Both the position numbers and the translations under genes were made by a program. A stretch of 64,000 nt of DNA, taken from contig MU832646.1 of the NCBI GenBank assembly GCA_029204225.1, positions 1 through 64,000 on the forward strand. Direction: 5' to 3'. Shown here piece after piece: positions 21,990 through 32,538 of this stretch. The first letter of the stretch is position 1. Each line of letters starts with the position of its first letter. Under the pieces are notes generated by a model that was not told the origin of the DNA, did not search any database, and was given only the letters and a program-made list of their open reading frames with translations. This stretch comes from Diphasiastrum complanatum. Its lineage: Eukaryota; Streptophyta; Lycopodiopsida; Lycopodiales; Lycopodiaceae.

Positions 21990-22890
21990 GGATGAGAAAG
22001 AAACAAACACGAACTCAAAACATTTCTATTCGTGACCAACGCGAAGGATTCGCGAAGTTTGTCTTGCAGTCAACTCGAAAGATTCGCGAAACAGTTTCTT
22101 GTAGAAGCTCGTGGCTTTCTTGTTGAAGCTTGAAAGATTCGCGAACAGAATCTTGTCGCAAAATATTATGTTTCTTGTTCAAGCCTCAGATGTCGCGAAA
22201 TTGTCGCAAACAATTCGAGAAATTTTTTGGACTGATCTTCAAGCTCACCTATCGCGAAACTATCTCGAACAGTTCGCGAAATATTCTAGATTTTTTCTTC
22301 AAGCTCAAAAATTGTCATATGTCGCGAACAATTTGCGAAAGACGAAAATGTCGCGAAGAGACAAGTGTCGTGAACAATTCGCAAAACATGAAGTTGAGAC
22401 GAAGAGATGAATTGTCACGAATTATTTGCGAACAGATTTTATTCGAGCCTATAAACAGAGCGTCTACTTGAATATCAACCGTCATGAACGATTAGATATC
22501 TACTATTGCACCATTAAAAGACCAAAAGACCTATAAATAAAAGGCCAAAAGACATGTCCTGTAACAATATATATACATGTGCACTAGTTGTAACACACTC
22601 ACTCAATCAAAGACACAACAACGAGATAAGACAGCAAGAGATGTATATTGATGAATCAGATTCAGAGTTATAAAAATTCATTTTTGATCAGTAGTTTCAT
22701 ATTGTCTAAATTGTCTTAAGTTGTCTCTTACTTTCGCATATAATTTTTGCACGCATATTCAATCAGAACAAATATTGTTCTATTAGTACATAGATCAGAT
22801 AAAATCACGATTGAAGACATTGATATTAGTTTGATTTATTCAAACTTGCATCGTGTTCTCTATGGAAGAATAATTATTATTTTTCTTACA
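21990..22890 (+). mobile_element. Copia 5' LTR rich in TCGCGA palindromes (left end approximate)
   Basis: It ends TTCTTACA at 22890, one base before a primer binding site (22892-22903). The left end is not defined. Between 22041 and 22390 there are about eight copies of a TTCGCGAA-like word, embedded in direct repeats with 'attcgcgaa' or 'tcgcgaac' context. A strong TATA box (CTATAAATAAAAGG, TATAAATA at 22532-22539) lies about 358 bases before the LTR end. The TSS would be near 22565, leaving a long R-U5 region. Confidence 0.7.
22532..22539 (+). promoter_or_regulatory. LTR TATA box
   Basis: TATAAATA inside the LTR at 21990-22890, in the right orientation to drive the downstream gag. It lies below the TCGCGA repeat cluster, which could then act as the upstream enhancer region. 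This is inference from position. Confidence 0.6.
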
Positions 22891-22891
22891 T

Positions 22892-22903
22892 TGGTATCAG
22901 AGC
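22892..22903 (+). promoter_or_regulatory. Copia primer binding site (tRNA-iMet type)
   Basis: TGGTATCAGAGC, one base after the LTR end. Same type as at 20651, 39741 and 57178. Confidence 0.85.
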
Positions 22904-23005
22904 ATACAAAATTAAAGTTGATACAGTGGTATCTTCACATCCCTCTCAGCATTCTTCATACATCCATCAGTAAGCCACTATCTGGAGCTTATTCAGAACT
23001 AAAAG

Positions 23006-23666
23006 ATGTCGTCGATCACCAGTATTCAAGCTAAGATCACTACAATCTTGGACCTAGAAGATTCAAACCATTTGATTTGGAAATTAAAGACTTCACTCTT
23101 GTTGAAGGGCGAAGGTCTATGGCAATGGGTAGAACCAATTGAGGAGAAGCCAGAAGCTACTTTTGGTAAAGAACTTTGAGAATGGAGTTTAAAAAATGAC
23201 AAAGCTATAGCAATTATTGCATCTTCAGTGCATGACAATATAATGCTAGATCTTACATCAATTTCAAACACAAAGGATTTATGGAAAGAATTGCAAACCA
23301 AGAATGAGACTCGATCTCGTAATCAGATCATGTTCTTGGAAGACCAATTAACTTACCTACAGTGGGACGACAAAGACCTGAACACATTCGTGCAAAAGAT
23401 TAAAGATCTTTTTATTTCCTTGCGAAATTCTGGTACAGAAAATACAATTTCTAAGGAAAAATAGCTTAGTTATTTTCTTCGAGCCCTACCTAGGTCATTC
23501 CACACAACTCAAACCTTATTGGCGAAAGATGCAACAATGACACTTCAAAAGGCAATAGACAGAGTTAAGGAAGAAGTAGAAGCTCGTGAAGGCTATGATG
23601 ACAATGGCGATTCAGAAAATGCTCTATTTACTCAGAAGAATAAATCTTCTAAGAAGTCTAAGTTTT
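23006..23666 (+). pseudogene. Ty1/copia gag, interrupted
   Basis: The frame starts MSSITSIQAKITTILDLED at 23006 and includes HLIWKLKTSLLLKGEGLWQW, the copia gag N-terminal hallmark, then MLDLTSISNTKDLWKEL and the UBN2-type core. In-frame stops occur at about 23178 (TGA) and 23462 (TAG). At 23666 the Lys/Ser-rich linker KNKSSKKSK is cut by the nested element. The other side, from 26564, resumes with a Lys/Ser-rich stretch and a zinc-knuckle start. Confidence 0.85.
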
Positions 23667-26563
23667 ATTGGAGAAAGAGGGTGTGTCGTGCATGAGAAAT
23701 GAAAATATCTCGAAAACAAACACGAAAAGATGCGAACTCGAAACTTGAACAAGAAACGAACTCGAACAGAAAGTGTTCGTGTGCAGTGGAATGAGCTATA
23801 TCACTCTTTCCCTAAGCATGACTACGCCTATCAGAAACAAACAGAATGTTAGTGATAGAAATCACGGTCAATCTAATTACATAGCCAAACATTAACGAGA
23901 CATCAGAAAAATAATTTATTGCGAACAACTAGACAATTTATTAGTTGCGAATTATTCGTGAAGAACTAGACTGGGCTCGACTGATAATCAGTGTCTAGTT
24001 GTTCACGACAAATTATTTTTCTGATGTCTCGTTAATGTAAGAAGAAATCAGAAGCCTTCAACTGCTTCAGAATCTTCAAGGAGCGTGCATAAAAGGAGAC
24101 TGGACGGATGATCAAGACTCTAAGGTCAGACAATGGTGGAGAATATATATCTCTATCGAGTTTAAGGAGTACTACCAAAGCCAAGGCATTGAGCAGCAAT
24201 TCATCACTCCTTACAGTCCTCAGTCTAATGGCTTAGCCGAGAGGAAGAACCGTACCCTAGTTAAATCAGCCAAATGTATGCTAGCGCATGCATCGCTGCC
24301 CAAGAGATTCTGGGCCGAAGCTGTCTCCACTGAAGCTTACGTCCAGAGCAAATGTTCGACCAAGGCCCTCTTAGGCAAGACATCTCACGAGGTGTGGACA
24401 AGCTCTAAGCCTTCTATGAAGAACCTAAGAGTGTTTGGATACATTGCCTGCGCGCAGATCCCAAAAGACACGAGGAAGAAATTGGACTTCCAAGGTCTCG
24501 AGACCATTCTGATTGGATATACTTCATCTGATAATACATACAACCTATATGATCTTGATACCCAACAAATCTTGTATAGCTGGGATACAGTCCTTATCGA
24601 GGATCAGTTCATCGACATCAAAGACAAGGATATTGCTCCAGGAGAACCTTCATCACCTGCCATTGACACAACTGTCCGAGCTTCTGGCTCAGGCGCGTCT
24701 ATTGTCGACCACTTTTTGACAGCGAATCAGACGAAGACATTGCTCCTACCCAGCAACAAGTTCCAGGAATGGTTCATCAGTTGAATCCTCCCAGAATTAA
24801 GCCGAGTGCGCACACAACCCACAAGGTATACTCCTGAGTCTGCATGTCTCTTGATACAGGAACCGACGATAGTCAAAGAGGGACTCAGCCAACCAGACTT
24901 TGATCTCTAGAGAGAAGCGATGGACAGAGAATATTCCTCTTTGATCAAGAACCAGACGTTGTCAATTGATCGAAGAAAGACAAGACTGCTAGCTCGAGGA
25001 TTAACCAAATCTCCAACGTCGACTACAACGAGACTTTTAGTCTAGTAGTCAAGCATTTGTCGATATGAGCACTCATGTCTTATGATTCAGCTGTCGACCT
25101 CGAAGTATATCAACTTGATGTACAAACAGCCTATCTGAATGGAGTTATACAAGAAGACATCTATCTACATGATCCAGCCTGAAGGATACGTTCTGGAAGG
25201 TATGGAGAATCATGTCTGTAAACACCACAAAACACTTTACGGCTTGAAACAGTCTGTCAGAGCTTGGTTTCAAAGGATCAACACATTTCTCATCGAACAA
25301 TGATTCGAACAATGATTCAGACCAAGCATTGCTGATTGCAACGTCTATTCCAAGTCAGTGCAAGAATCCTTCATTATCATCACCTTATATGTGGATGATA
25401 CGTTGCTCACAATACCAATTTGGTCAAGGATTCTAAGCAGATGTTGTTTTCAAAGTTTGACATGACTGATCTGGGCAAAGCTCACTTCTGTCTGGGCATT
25501 CAGATCCAAGAGACAGAGCGAGAATACTGATTTACATTACTCAACAAAGGTATCTTCACAATGTTCTTAACAGATACAATCTAATGAATTGTAAATTAGC
25601 TCACTCACCGATGAATCCAAGCCTGCATTTATCAAAGGACCAATGTCCTCAGACCAAGCAGGAAGAGGAGCAGATGAGAGAGTATCCTTATCGATCGATA
25701 CTTGGATCTCTTATGTATGCAATGGTCTGTACAAGACATATATCTCTTTTGTAGTAAGCTCACTCCGCCAATATATGGATAATTCTGGCATTACCCATTG
25801 GAAGGCTCTCATAAGAGTCATGAGGTGTATTCGAGCTACCATGGACCAGTGCATCTGCTATGGAGATGTCAGCAATGACAATCTTCATCAGCTCAGTGAA
25901 TATTCTGATGCAAGCCGGGGAGGAGATGTGGACAATCGTAAGTCCACATCTGGATTTACATTCTTCTTCAATGACAGTCCTATCTCATGGAATAGTCGTA
26001 AGCAAACTTCTATCACACTTTCTTCTACAAAAGCAGAATACATTGTTGCTTCTTAATCTATCAAGAAAGTGTTTTGGTTGAAAAATTTATTGTCAGACGT
26101 TAATCTGTATATGTACAGCCCTACAATTTTATTTTGTGATAATCAGAGTGCTTCCTTATCGGCCAACCCTAGATTTCACTCTAGGAACAAACACATTAAA
26201 ATCAGATATCATTACATCAGGGGCAAAGTTCACTGATTATCAGTCGAGCTCAGTCTAGCTCTTCGCGAATCATTCACGACTAATAATTTGTCTAGCTGTT
26301 CGCGACAAATTATTCTTCTGATGTCTCGTTAATGTTTGGCTATGCAATCAGATCGACCGTGATTTCTATCACTAACGTTCTGTTTGTTTCTGATAGGCGT
26401 AGTCATGCTTAGGAAAAGAGTGATATAGCTCATTCCGCTACGCACAAACACTTTCTGTTCAAGTTCGTTTCTCGTTCGAGTTTCGAGTTTGCATCTTTTT
26501 GTGTTCGTTTTTGTTTCGAGCTATTTTCGTTTCTTACAAACGACACACCCTCTTTCTCCAACA
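23667..26563 (+). mobile_element. Nested copia with inverted LTRs, 2.9 kb
   Basis: This is inserted in the copia gag above. The left arm (23667 to about 23990) and the right arm (26235-26563) are the same LTR in opposite orientation, about 90% alike by eye. The flanks carry a candidate 5-bp target duplication, AGTTT, at 23662-23666 and just after 26563. The right copy is correctly oriented as a 3' LTR (TGATTATCAG to CTCCAACA). A normal 5' LTR in the same direction is replaced by the inverted one, plus a short forward LTR scrap up to 24038. Internally only integrase, RT and RNase H remain, without gag or protease. Its LTR end resembles that of the element at 57177. Confidence 0.8.
24041..26230 (+). 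pseudogene. Ty1/copia integrase, RT and RNase H, broken
   Basis: Integrase: a SDNGGEYI motif near 24130 (second catalytic Asp), then QQFITPYSPQSNGLAERKNR with the catalytic Glu, followed by WAEAVSTEAYVQSKC and the VFGYIAC block (24278-24784 open). RT is decayed with several frameshifts but keeps LDVQTAYLNG-like and YGLKQSVRAWFQ segments, and YVDDTLL near 25390, so the catalytic Asp pair survives. RNase H: SEYSDASRGGDVDNRKSTSG and TLSSTKAEYI (25643-26056), then CDNQSASLSANPRFHSRNKH up to the 3' LTR at 26235. It is multiply frameshifted and non-functional. Confidence 0.88.
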
Positions 26564-26690
26564 AGTTTAAGAGGGAGTCGTCTAAGAAGAATGAGTCTAA
26601 GACTAATGAATCTGGAAAACAACAAAAGAACTCTGGTGATAAGAAGATCTGCAACAGATGCAGAAGATCAGGTCGCTTGTATTTAGTTTT
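26564..26690 (+). pseudogene. Copia gag, right half after nested insertion
   Basis: It resumes with KFKRESSKKNESKT and continues to KICNRCRRSGR, the first half of a CCHC zinc knuckle (CX2C), after which similarity to copia stops at about 26690. Together with 23006-23666 it shows that the nested element sits in the Lys-rich linker before the knuckle. Confidence 0.75.
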
Positions 26691-27289
26691 GAATTAACAA
26701 TAACGAGCCATTTACGAAAGTCAACAATATCTATTTTACAAGGACGACTTGGGTCAAGTGCACAACCATCATCTTTGACTCGGCTTCAACGCAGCAAAGC
26801 CACAATAAACAATTATCTCAACATTGGATGCTGATTCGGATGAGAATTTGTTGATAAACTCTAATGAAAAAGATGGGCCATCAACTTCTTCAACTGGAAA
26901 GGAGAGCCTTGATAATGTTTCAAGCAGTGACTTAAGAGGAGTTAGTGAGAATTTCTTGGAATTGTAAAAAAATAATAATATGAATATTATTATTAGTATT
27001 TCAACATTTGTGGAGCTAGCGTAGTTGGCTTCAAATGTATTATGTGAGTTATTTTATGAGCTTCAATTTGCTTTTGTCAATATTATTAGAAAATTTAATG
27101 TTTTTGGACATGATGTATTGATTTTTTTGGCCAAAATGCTTATATTTTGTAAAAACTTTTTGTGATTTTCCGAAATTTTTTTCATGAAAAACCATGTTTT
27201 TGGGCAAAAATTAAAAGATGAATACTCTTTTTTAGGATTTTGACCCGTTTTAAAATATTTTGCGTTCCCCATCTTTACCATTTCCAAAT
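26691..27289. other. Unassigned AT-rich DNA
   Basis: No copia pol follows the gag remnant. A short open stretch near 26820-26965 reads SDENLLINSNEKDGPSTSS, acidic and Ser-rich, unassigned. The rest is AT-rich with an ATT/AAT repeat near 26975-27000. Confidence 0.35.
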
Positions 27290-27705
27290 CCTATTGGTTG
27301 AGTGACATATGTGCTCTCTAACTTGATTGGACCAAATTGATGAATTTCTAGCTTTTGATTGGTCACTAACTCTCATGCCAACACATATTGATGAGTCACA
27401 CACCCAACCTCAACTTGACAAATGTAAGTAGCCTAACCTAACTCGAGTTACATCACTTTCTACTTTTGGCCAAATCAAGCCTTTACATGTGCACTTGCAC
27501 AAATTGTCTCTAAGCCAAAAATGGCCTAATCAACATCTAACATGTAGCTAAGATCTCTACTAAAAACTTGAGTACCCCTAATTCAACATAGATCTAACAT
27601 AATTAGTCTATTTTCCACATGTGAGAACATGCTCCACATGTGTAATATTTTCTCACATACAAAAATTTGTGAAACATCCAAGCTAGATTTTGCCAATTTT
27701 TCACA
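27290..27705 (-). mobile_element. Copia LTR, start portion (end approximate)
   Basis: On the minus strand it starts TGTGAAAAATTGGCAAAATC at 27705, like the LTRs at 12459 and 21458, and has the same ACACATGTGGA...CTCACATGTGG pair about 75-100 bases in. Beyond the first 120 bases it diverges from them. No gag or primer binding site follows, so it is a solo or truncated LTR. Confidence 0.65.
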
Positions 27706-27926
27706 ATCAACTCATGAGTTTGAGTCACAAATTATTATTTTAAATTGAAATTTAAATTATTCTATTGTTAGAGATTGAATCTCATCATAATCTTAAATTA
27801 TTATTTTACTTCAAATATTCGTTCACTCATATGGAAAAAAAATGCACGAAATTTATATCAACTATTTTTCATCCGACAAATCTAAAAAAGTCCTAACCCT
27901 AAAAAAAATCTTAATTTTTTTAATAT

Positions 27927-27928
<2 letters not shown>

Positions 27929-27967
<39 letters not shown>
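27929..27967 (+). repeat. (CT)n microsatellite
   Basis: An uninterrupted CT repeat of about 39 bases. Confidence 0.95.
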
Positions 27968-27969
<2 letters not shown>

Positions 27970-28404
27970 GCATTTCTCTCCGTATTTTTAGCAAATTTAA
28001 GCTAAAGGTAACTCAAAGATGGGGAAGCACCATATATCAACCATTTAGGTAGTGTTAACAAAGTGCTGAAATGTAAGAGAGATTAACAATGAATGATATC
28101 AACTGATAATCGACCACCATAAATCCAAAGAAGTCCAACTAATTTGTTGTTAGAATGCTTCAAGTTGGCAACCTCAAACAATGTGTGAAAATAAACGAAC
28201 CACCTTCAATTAATGTTATAGCTTGTTAGCTATTACAAGTATCAACTATTGCACTTAAATAAATCAAACCAATTTTTGTCGTCACAGTCATACCATGCCA
28301 TTGATGAACCTTTATTGACACAATTAATAGCTCTAGCTACTTGATCTTTAAGCTTGTTTGTGGTACCAAACTCTTATAAGGCAAGGACAAAAGCTTTGAA
28401 ATAA

Positions 28405-28470
28405 CTTCTTGGCTCAATTGGTTAGCTTGACATCCAAAGTTCCTTTGGTCTCAGGTTCGAGCCTCCCCTT
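28405..28470 (+). mobile_element. tRNA-derived SINE head or tRNA pseudogene
   Basis: TGGCTCAATTGG at 28410-28421 fits the RNA polymerase III box A consensus, and GGTTCGAGCCT at 28454-28464 fits box B, 44 bases later, the spacing found in tRNA genes. The intervening sequence does not fold into a convincing tRNA anticodon arm, and the segment continues into unrelated DNA, so a SINE promoter head is more likely than a functional tRNA gene. No second copy was found in the window. Confidence 0.45.
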
Positions 28471-29402
28471 GGAAACCAAGAAACATATTTGTTTCATAGA
28501 GTAGCTTATCTATTAGTGCTATAGTTTGCCCTTTTGCTACATCAAAACCTTGCAATCAACCGTAGTCTTTGAACATAAAGCCAATTGGGATTGTGATGCA
28601 TCTTCACCATGCAAATAGACTAAATGCTAGATGTTCATGATCATGTACTTAATGTTAACTCACTATCATATTCCATCCATGGTGAGACTTTAAATGACCA
28701 CTAAACCCACTTATGCATGCATACTCTACTCACATATACATACATTGTACCTACAGAAGACATTTCAAGATCAATAACACCTTGAGAAACTTGAAAACTC
28801 TTCTTGAAGGTGATAATGTGGCACATAAGATGAACTTCATTGATAATTATAACCATTGAGCCTTCGACATGTGCTTAATTAAGCATGTAGACATTGAGCT
28901 TCCCCATTTAGAAGCATGCAACTTCATGGATTAATACCGCAAAAAAATCTAAAATTAAACCCTGATTAAACAGAAGCACTTAATCAAAATCGCCAACAAA
29001 AGTCGATTTCTAAAAGCTGAAAGATAGTGGAAAAATGAGTAACTGAAATCCAGTAAAAAGCTTAGTAAGGATATGACAGCAATTGCACTTTGCCAAACGC
29101 CCTCTGCCTCTTAACTTCCAGATAAAGTGCACATCATATATCCCGTTATGTGCTGGACCTTTACTGTACAGTCCCAATAGACCAACAAAGAGTAAAGCAA
29201 ACTTCAAACTTTTAAACATCTTGGCAAACCTGACCATATTTACATAATTATGATTAGTAACTCTGCTTCAGGCAGCATTTCATTTCCTGTTGTCATTGTA
29301 AAAGAGCTTCAAGTGGCTAACACCCACGAGATGAAGGCAAGCTTGATATACGGTGGTACACTGATTCAAATTTCATATAGCAAAAATGATTGCGGTCTTC
29401 AC

Positions 29403-30392
29403 TTATTCGTTTGACTTGGCTGACATTCTTTTCAAGAATTCATACGTAGTAATCATCGTGGTCGCAGACAAAGACATTCCAGCCCATCGAGGTCCTAAGC
29501 CCTTATAGCATGCCTTCCAACCCCCCTCATTAATAAGAGTCCTCAAAGTATTGGAGATGGTGGGCTGCTTGTTCACGTCACTTTCCATAACCTGAAGCCG
29601 TGTCTTGATTGTGTCTAATGGCGTTGTCACAAGCGCTGCTACGCCTCCTGCAAATGCAGCACTCACTCCCTGCACACCAACTATGACACTGGAGCTAGGA
29701 GGAATGCATTCATAGTTATTGCCAGCTGCTTTGTAATTCATGCCACACCATAAGGAACGTTGAGCCATGGAATAGGACGCCCACCATAGAGCATTCGAGG
29801 GTGCGTAAGTGAGAACAGACATGCCAAAGCCACGGTAAAGGCCCCTCACGCCATCTGACCTTAATATGCTCCCTAAGGCATCGATGCCTCCATGATATTT
29901 GCGCGTGCCAGATCCATCTGAGCCTTGCACCATGAGCCTCTGGCTCACAACATCGATGGGTGTCCACACAAGCTGTGCGGCTACTGCAGCACTCAATCCA
30001 GCAACTCCGTTGGCAAGGGCAGCCGAAGCTGGTTCTGAAAATCCGAGCTCAGCAGAAGCGGTAAGAACATTACTTTTCGTTATCTCTAAAGCACTCATGT
30101 ACAGAGTACGAGCAGGGATTGTCCCCATCAGAGAGGTTGCGAATCCCCTGTATAAGCCAGCTATACCTTCCTGCCGAAGAATGCCTACACCCATAGTCAT
30201 TGATGAGCGTTTAGCTGCTGCAACTTGTTGCCTGGTTTTGAGAAGAACGATAGGGTAGAGCATTGCAGATACCCCAGAGAACAGAGCCGCACCAAAAACA
30301 AAAAACTTCGATTTGTCCAACATGTGCCATTCCACATCTGCAGGCAGTCGTATTTCAGCGGTTTGCTGATGAGAAGCGGCCCTCAGACTCAT
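29403..30392 (-). CDS. Mitochondrial carrier family protein, SLC25A44-like
   Basis: A single open exon of 329 codons, MSLRAASHQQ to SAKSNE. It has the three-fold repeat of the SLC25 family. The signature PX[DE]XX[KR] appears as PIVLLK at residues 47-52 (Val in place of the acidic residue), PIDVVSQR at 145-152 and PLDTIKTR at 258-265. The second-half motifs GLYRGF recur near residues 79 and 184, with CYKGLG at 295. Its length and the TR..V/RLMVQG/RLQVM pattern fit the plant group related to animal SLC25A44, an inner-membrane carrier shown in mammals to move branched-chain amino acids into mitochondria. The plant substrate is not established here. A second in-frame Met at residue 24 (MLDKSKF) could be an alternative start, but the first Met matches the position of the N-terminus in known relatives. 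There are no stops, and it is the only convincing host gene in the window. Confidence 0.93.
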   Translation of the reverse strand: MSLRAASHQQTAEIRLPADVEWHMLDKSKFFVFGAALFSGVSAMLYPIVLLKTRQQVAAAKRSSMTMGVGILRQEGIAGLYRGFATSLMGTIPARTLYMSALEITKSNVLTASAELGFSEPASAALANGVAGLSAAVAAQLVWTPIDVVSQRLMVQGSDGSGTRKYHGGIDALGSILRSDGVRGLYRGFGMSVLTYAPSNALWWASYSMAQRSLWCGMNYKAAGNNYECIPPSSSVIVGVQGVSAAFAGGVAALVTTPLDTIKTRLQVMESDVNKQPTISNTLRTLINEGGWKACYKGLGPRWAGMSLSATTMITTYEFLKRMSAKSNE

Positions 30393-30497
30393 TTCCGCAC
30401 AACAGGTAGATGTAGCAAAACTAGACTTGCCACTTACACGATCAACTTACAAACATCAACAAACGAAATGTTGACGCTCTGAGTACCAAATCTGCGT

Positions 30498-31174
30498 CTG
30501 CTAAGAAGTGGAAGGAACTTACTTCTTCTTCATATACAATTTGATCTTCTTAAAGATTATTTTTCAGAAAATTCTGGTTCAGAATACTTCTGGTAGGGGC
30601 ATCCAAACAAGGCACCTGAACAAAGTCCTGAAAAAGGTGCCTCAAAAACAGAAACAAAAAAGTTTCAAAATTTTTTAGATAGTTTGGAGAAAGCACAAAC
30701 AGCACGCTCACAAATCTAGCGCCAAGATACAAGATAAAAGATTCGGCCAATAAAACCCTTACACGGACAGCCAGAGACCGTGTGATGATTTTATGCACAA
30801 GAAAGCTACAACTAAGTAGCAGAAAGGCTACAAAGGAATAAGGAGAAAATGTAGATCCAATTAACGTAGAAGCATGATCTCTCTGCCACCAGAGAGGGAG
30901 CCAGAGCCTTCTGAAAAACATGGCCTGAAGCGAGCACGAAGAAGCCGCATCAACTCCATAAACTCATCAAACCCCATCCTCCCCGCCATTTGAAACGACT
31001 TCGGCATGTAAGACCAAGTCAATCCAATCCAATCCAATCCCCTTTCCGAACTCAACCGGCTAAAGAACTCTCAGACAGAATGTCTGCTCACGAAACCAGG
31101 GGCATCGCCAAGATTCAACCCAGCAAGCAGGCAATTGTCCAACCCTAGGTGATCGATCCTAGTGAAAAACTTAC
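30498..31174 (-). other. Probable 5' UTR intron of the carrier gene
   Basis: On the minus strand a strong donor CCT|GTAAGT occurs at 31175/31174, and CTTCCACTTCTTAGCAG ends at 30498, a good acceptor about 105 bases upstream of the start codon. Removing this 677-base segment leaves a short 5' UTR exon starting somewhere above 31175 and no upstream ATG-rich stretch. Long first introns in the 5' UTR are common in plants. This is inferred from splice consensus only; a transcript would settle it. Confidence 0.4.
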
Positions 31175-31389
31175 AGGAATTCAGCAAGCGCATCCACAGG
31201 CCGTGCCTCCTGAGCCTTAGTCCAAAGGATCGGAGCACTGCATCAGCAAAGCGCGTAGATCCGTCTGCAACAGCATCGCCATAGCAGCAGGAGGAGGAGG
31301 AGCAGCAGCAGCAGCTTCTAACGATCCATAAACAAGAAAAGGCAAAGGCACTACCGAGAACTAATTTTACACAGAGGGGCTACGCTTTG

Positions 31390-31960
31390 CAGCTCTATCA
31401 CTTAGATTCCGGACACGTGTCCTCATGCCACTTGGACATCTTCCAATGGGTGGATTGACCTCCGAGCAATCGCGAGATCCGAGTGGTGGTAGGAAGATCT
31501 AACGGTCGCGGGCTCTACTTAAGCGATAGGGCTGCAGTGGGCACGGAATACTTTTCGCTCGATCAGTTGGATCTAGGCCACCTGGCGTTTCGGCCACGTG
31601 GAATCTTCTCAATGGCTAATCGACGAAACGGTGGCAAAATCTGAACGTTTATAGTAGTGAGATCCAACGGTGAAGACGCTCAGATCAGCAGGTGTCGTTG
31701 AGATAGGCGGGGGTGGGGCCAGCGAAGGGAAAAAGCCAAAAGGCTTAAAGGGACGAGATATTTTACGGCCACCAACAAAAGCAATTGGATTCTGGCCACG
31801 TGGCGCACTTAGTTTAAATTCATAAGACGTGGCAAAATCGGAACGTTCATGATTCAATCCAACGGTGCAAGGGCTAGGTGGTATTGTGCCATTAAGATTC
31901 GAGGAGTAGGGGCAATTACGGCGCACAAAGAGTCACACGCGCGTCCATTTGGCGGAGAGG
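31390..31960 (-). promoter_or_regulatory. Promoter-like region with repeated G-box modules
   Basis: It lies just upstream of the proposed first exon of the carrier. It contains three palindromic ACGT cores: ACACGTGT (31413-31420), CCACGTGG (31594-31601) and CCACGTGG (31796-31803). GTGGCAAAATC followed by GAACGTT occurs at 31631 and again at 31829, and GATCCAACGG or AATCCAACGG at 31661 and 31856, so a module of G-box, GTGGCAAAATC..GAACGTT and ATCCAACGGT is present twice, with a weaker third relative (GATCTAACGGT near 31497). G-boxes bind bZIP and bHLH factors. A minus-strand TATAAAC lies at about 31647. The exact start site is unknown. Confidence 0.5.
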
Positions 31961-32538
31961 ACGAATGTTGTGACCTGAGTGGTAGGTAGAAATGGTATAC
32001 AGCATGGGTAGTCATCCAATTTTTGGCTAAGGGTATATTTCTATGTTTAATTATTGGGATATATATCATCCCAACTCTTCGGGCACCCTCATTGCCCAAC
32101 ACTTATCCATCGATGTAACATTTTGTGTTTGTTTCCATGGTGTGCACCCTTAGCCAGGGTGAAGAATATCCATTTCCCACTTCCGATGCAAAATCAAAAG
32201 TAAATTTTGGTAGAGGGGTTGCAAATTAGAGGGAAAGTATATTTTGTTGTAGTGCATCTTGGTTTCCAAAGGGATCTTGAAGTTGAGACCAAAGAAACTT
32301 TTGATGCCAAGCTGATGAGCCAAACCTTGTCGGATAAAGCCTTGCTGTAGTGACAATGGATTATCATTACATGGTTTTTGCATAGTGTCTCACTTATTAG
32401 TCATGGTGCGGAATGCACTCATACCAAATTAGAAGAGTGTGCAATCACCTACAAGAATTGCCAACCCAAATTTTTAATGAGTTGCAAATTAATGAATTTA
32501 GCCAACCTATATGCAAGTAGCGTAAGGGTCATTTTTGT

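Larger units (their letters stand above)
27706..29400. other. Intergenic region downstream of the carrier gene
   Basis: It holds a CT microsatellite (27929-27967) and a SINE-like tRNA head (28405-28470), both listed separately. Otherwise there are only short open frames without motifs. The last few hundred bases should contain the 3' UTR and poly(A) site of the carrier gene, which I cannot place exactly. Confidence 0.4.

Noticed and set aside
28405-28480. Functional tRNA gene
   Set aside because: Box A and B are present, but I could not form a proper anticodon stem and acceptor stem.
29716-30258. Open frames of 83 and 119 codons within the carrier region
   Set aside because: They are alternative-frame shadows of the carrier CDS, whose family motifs are unambiguous.
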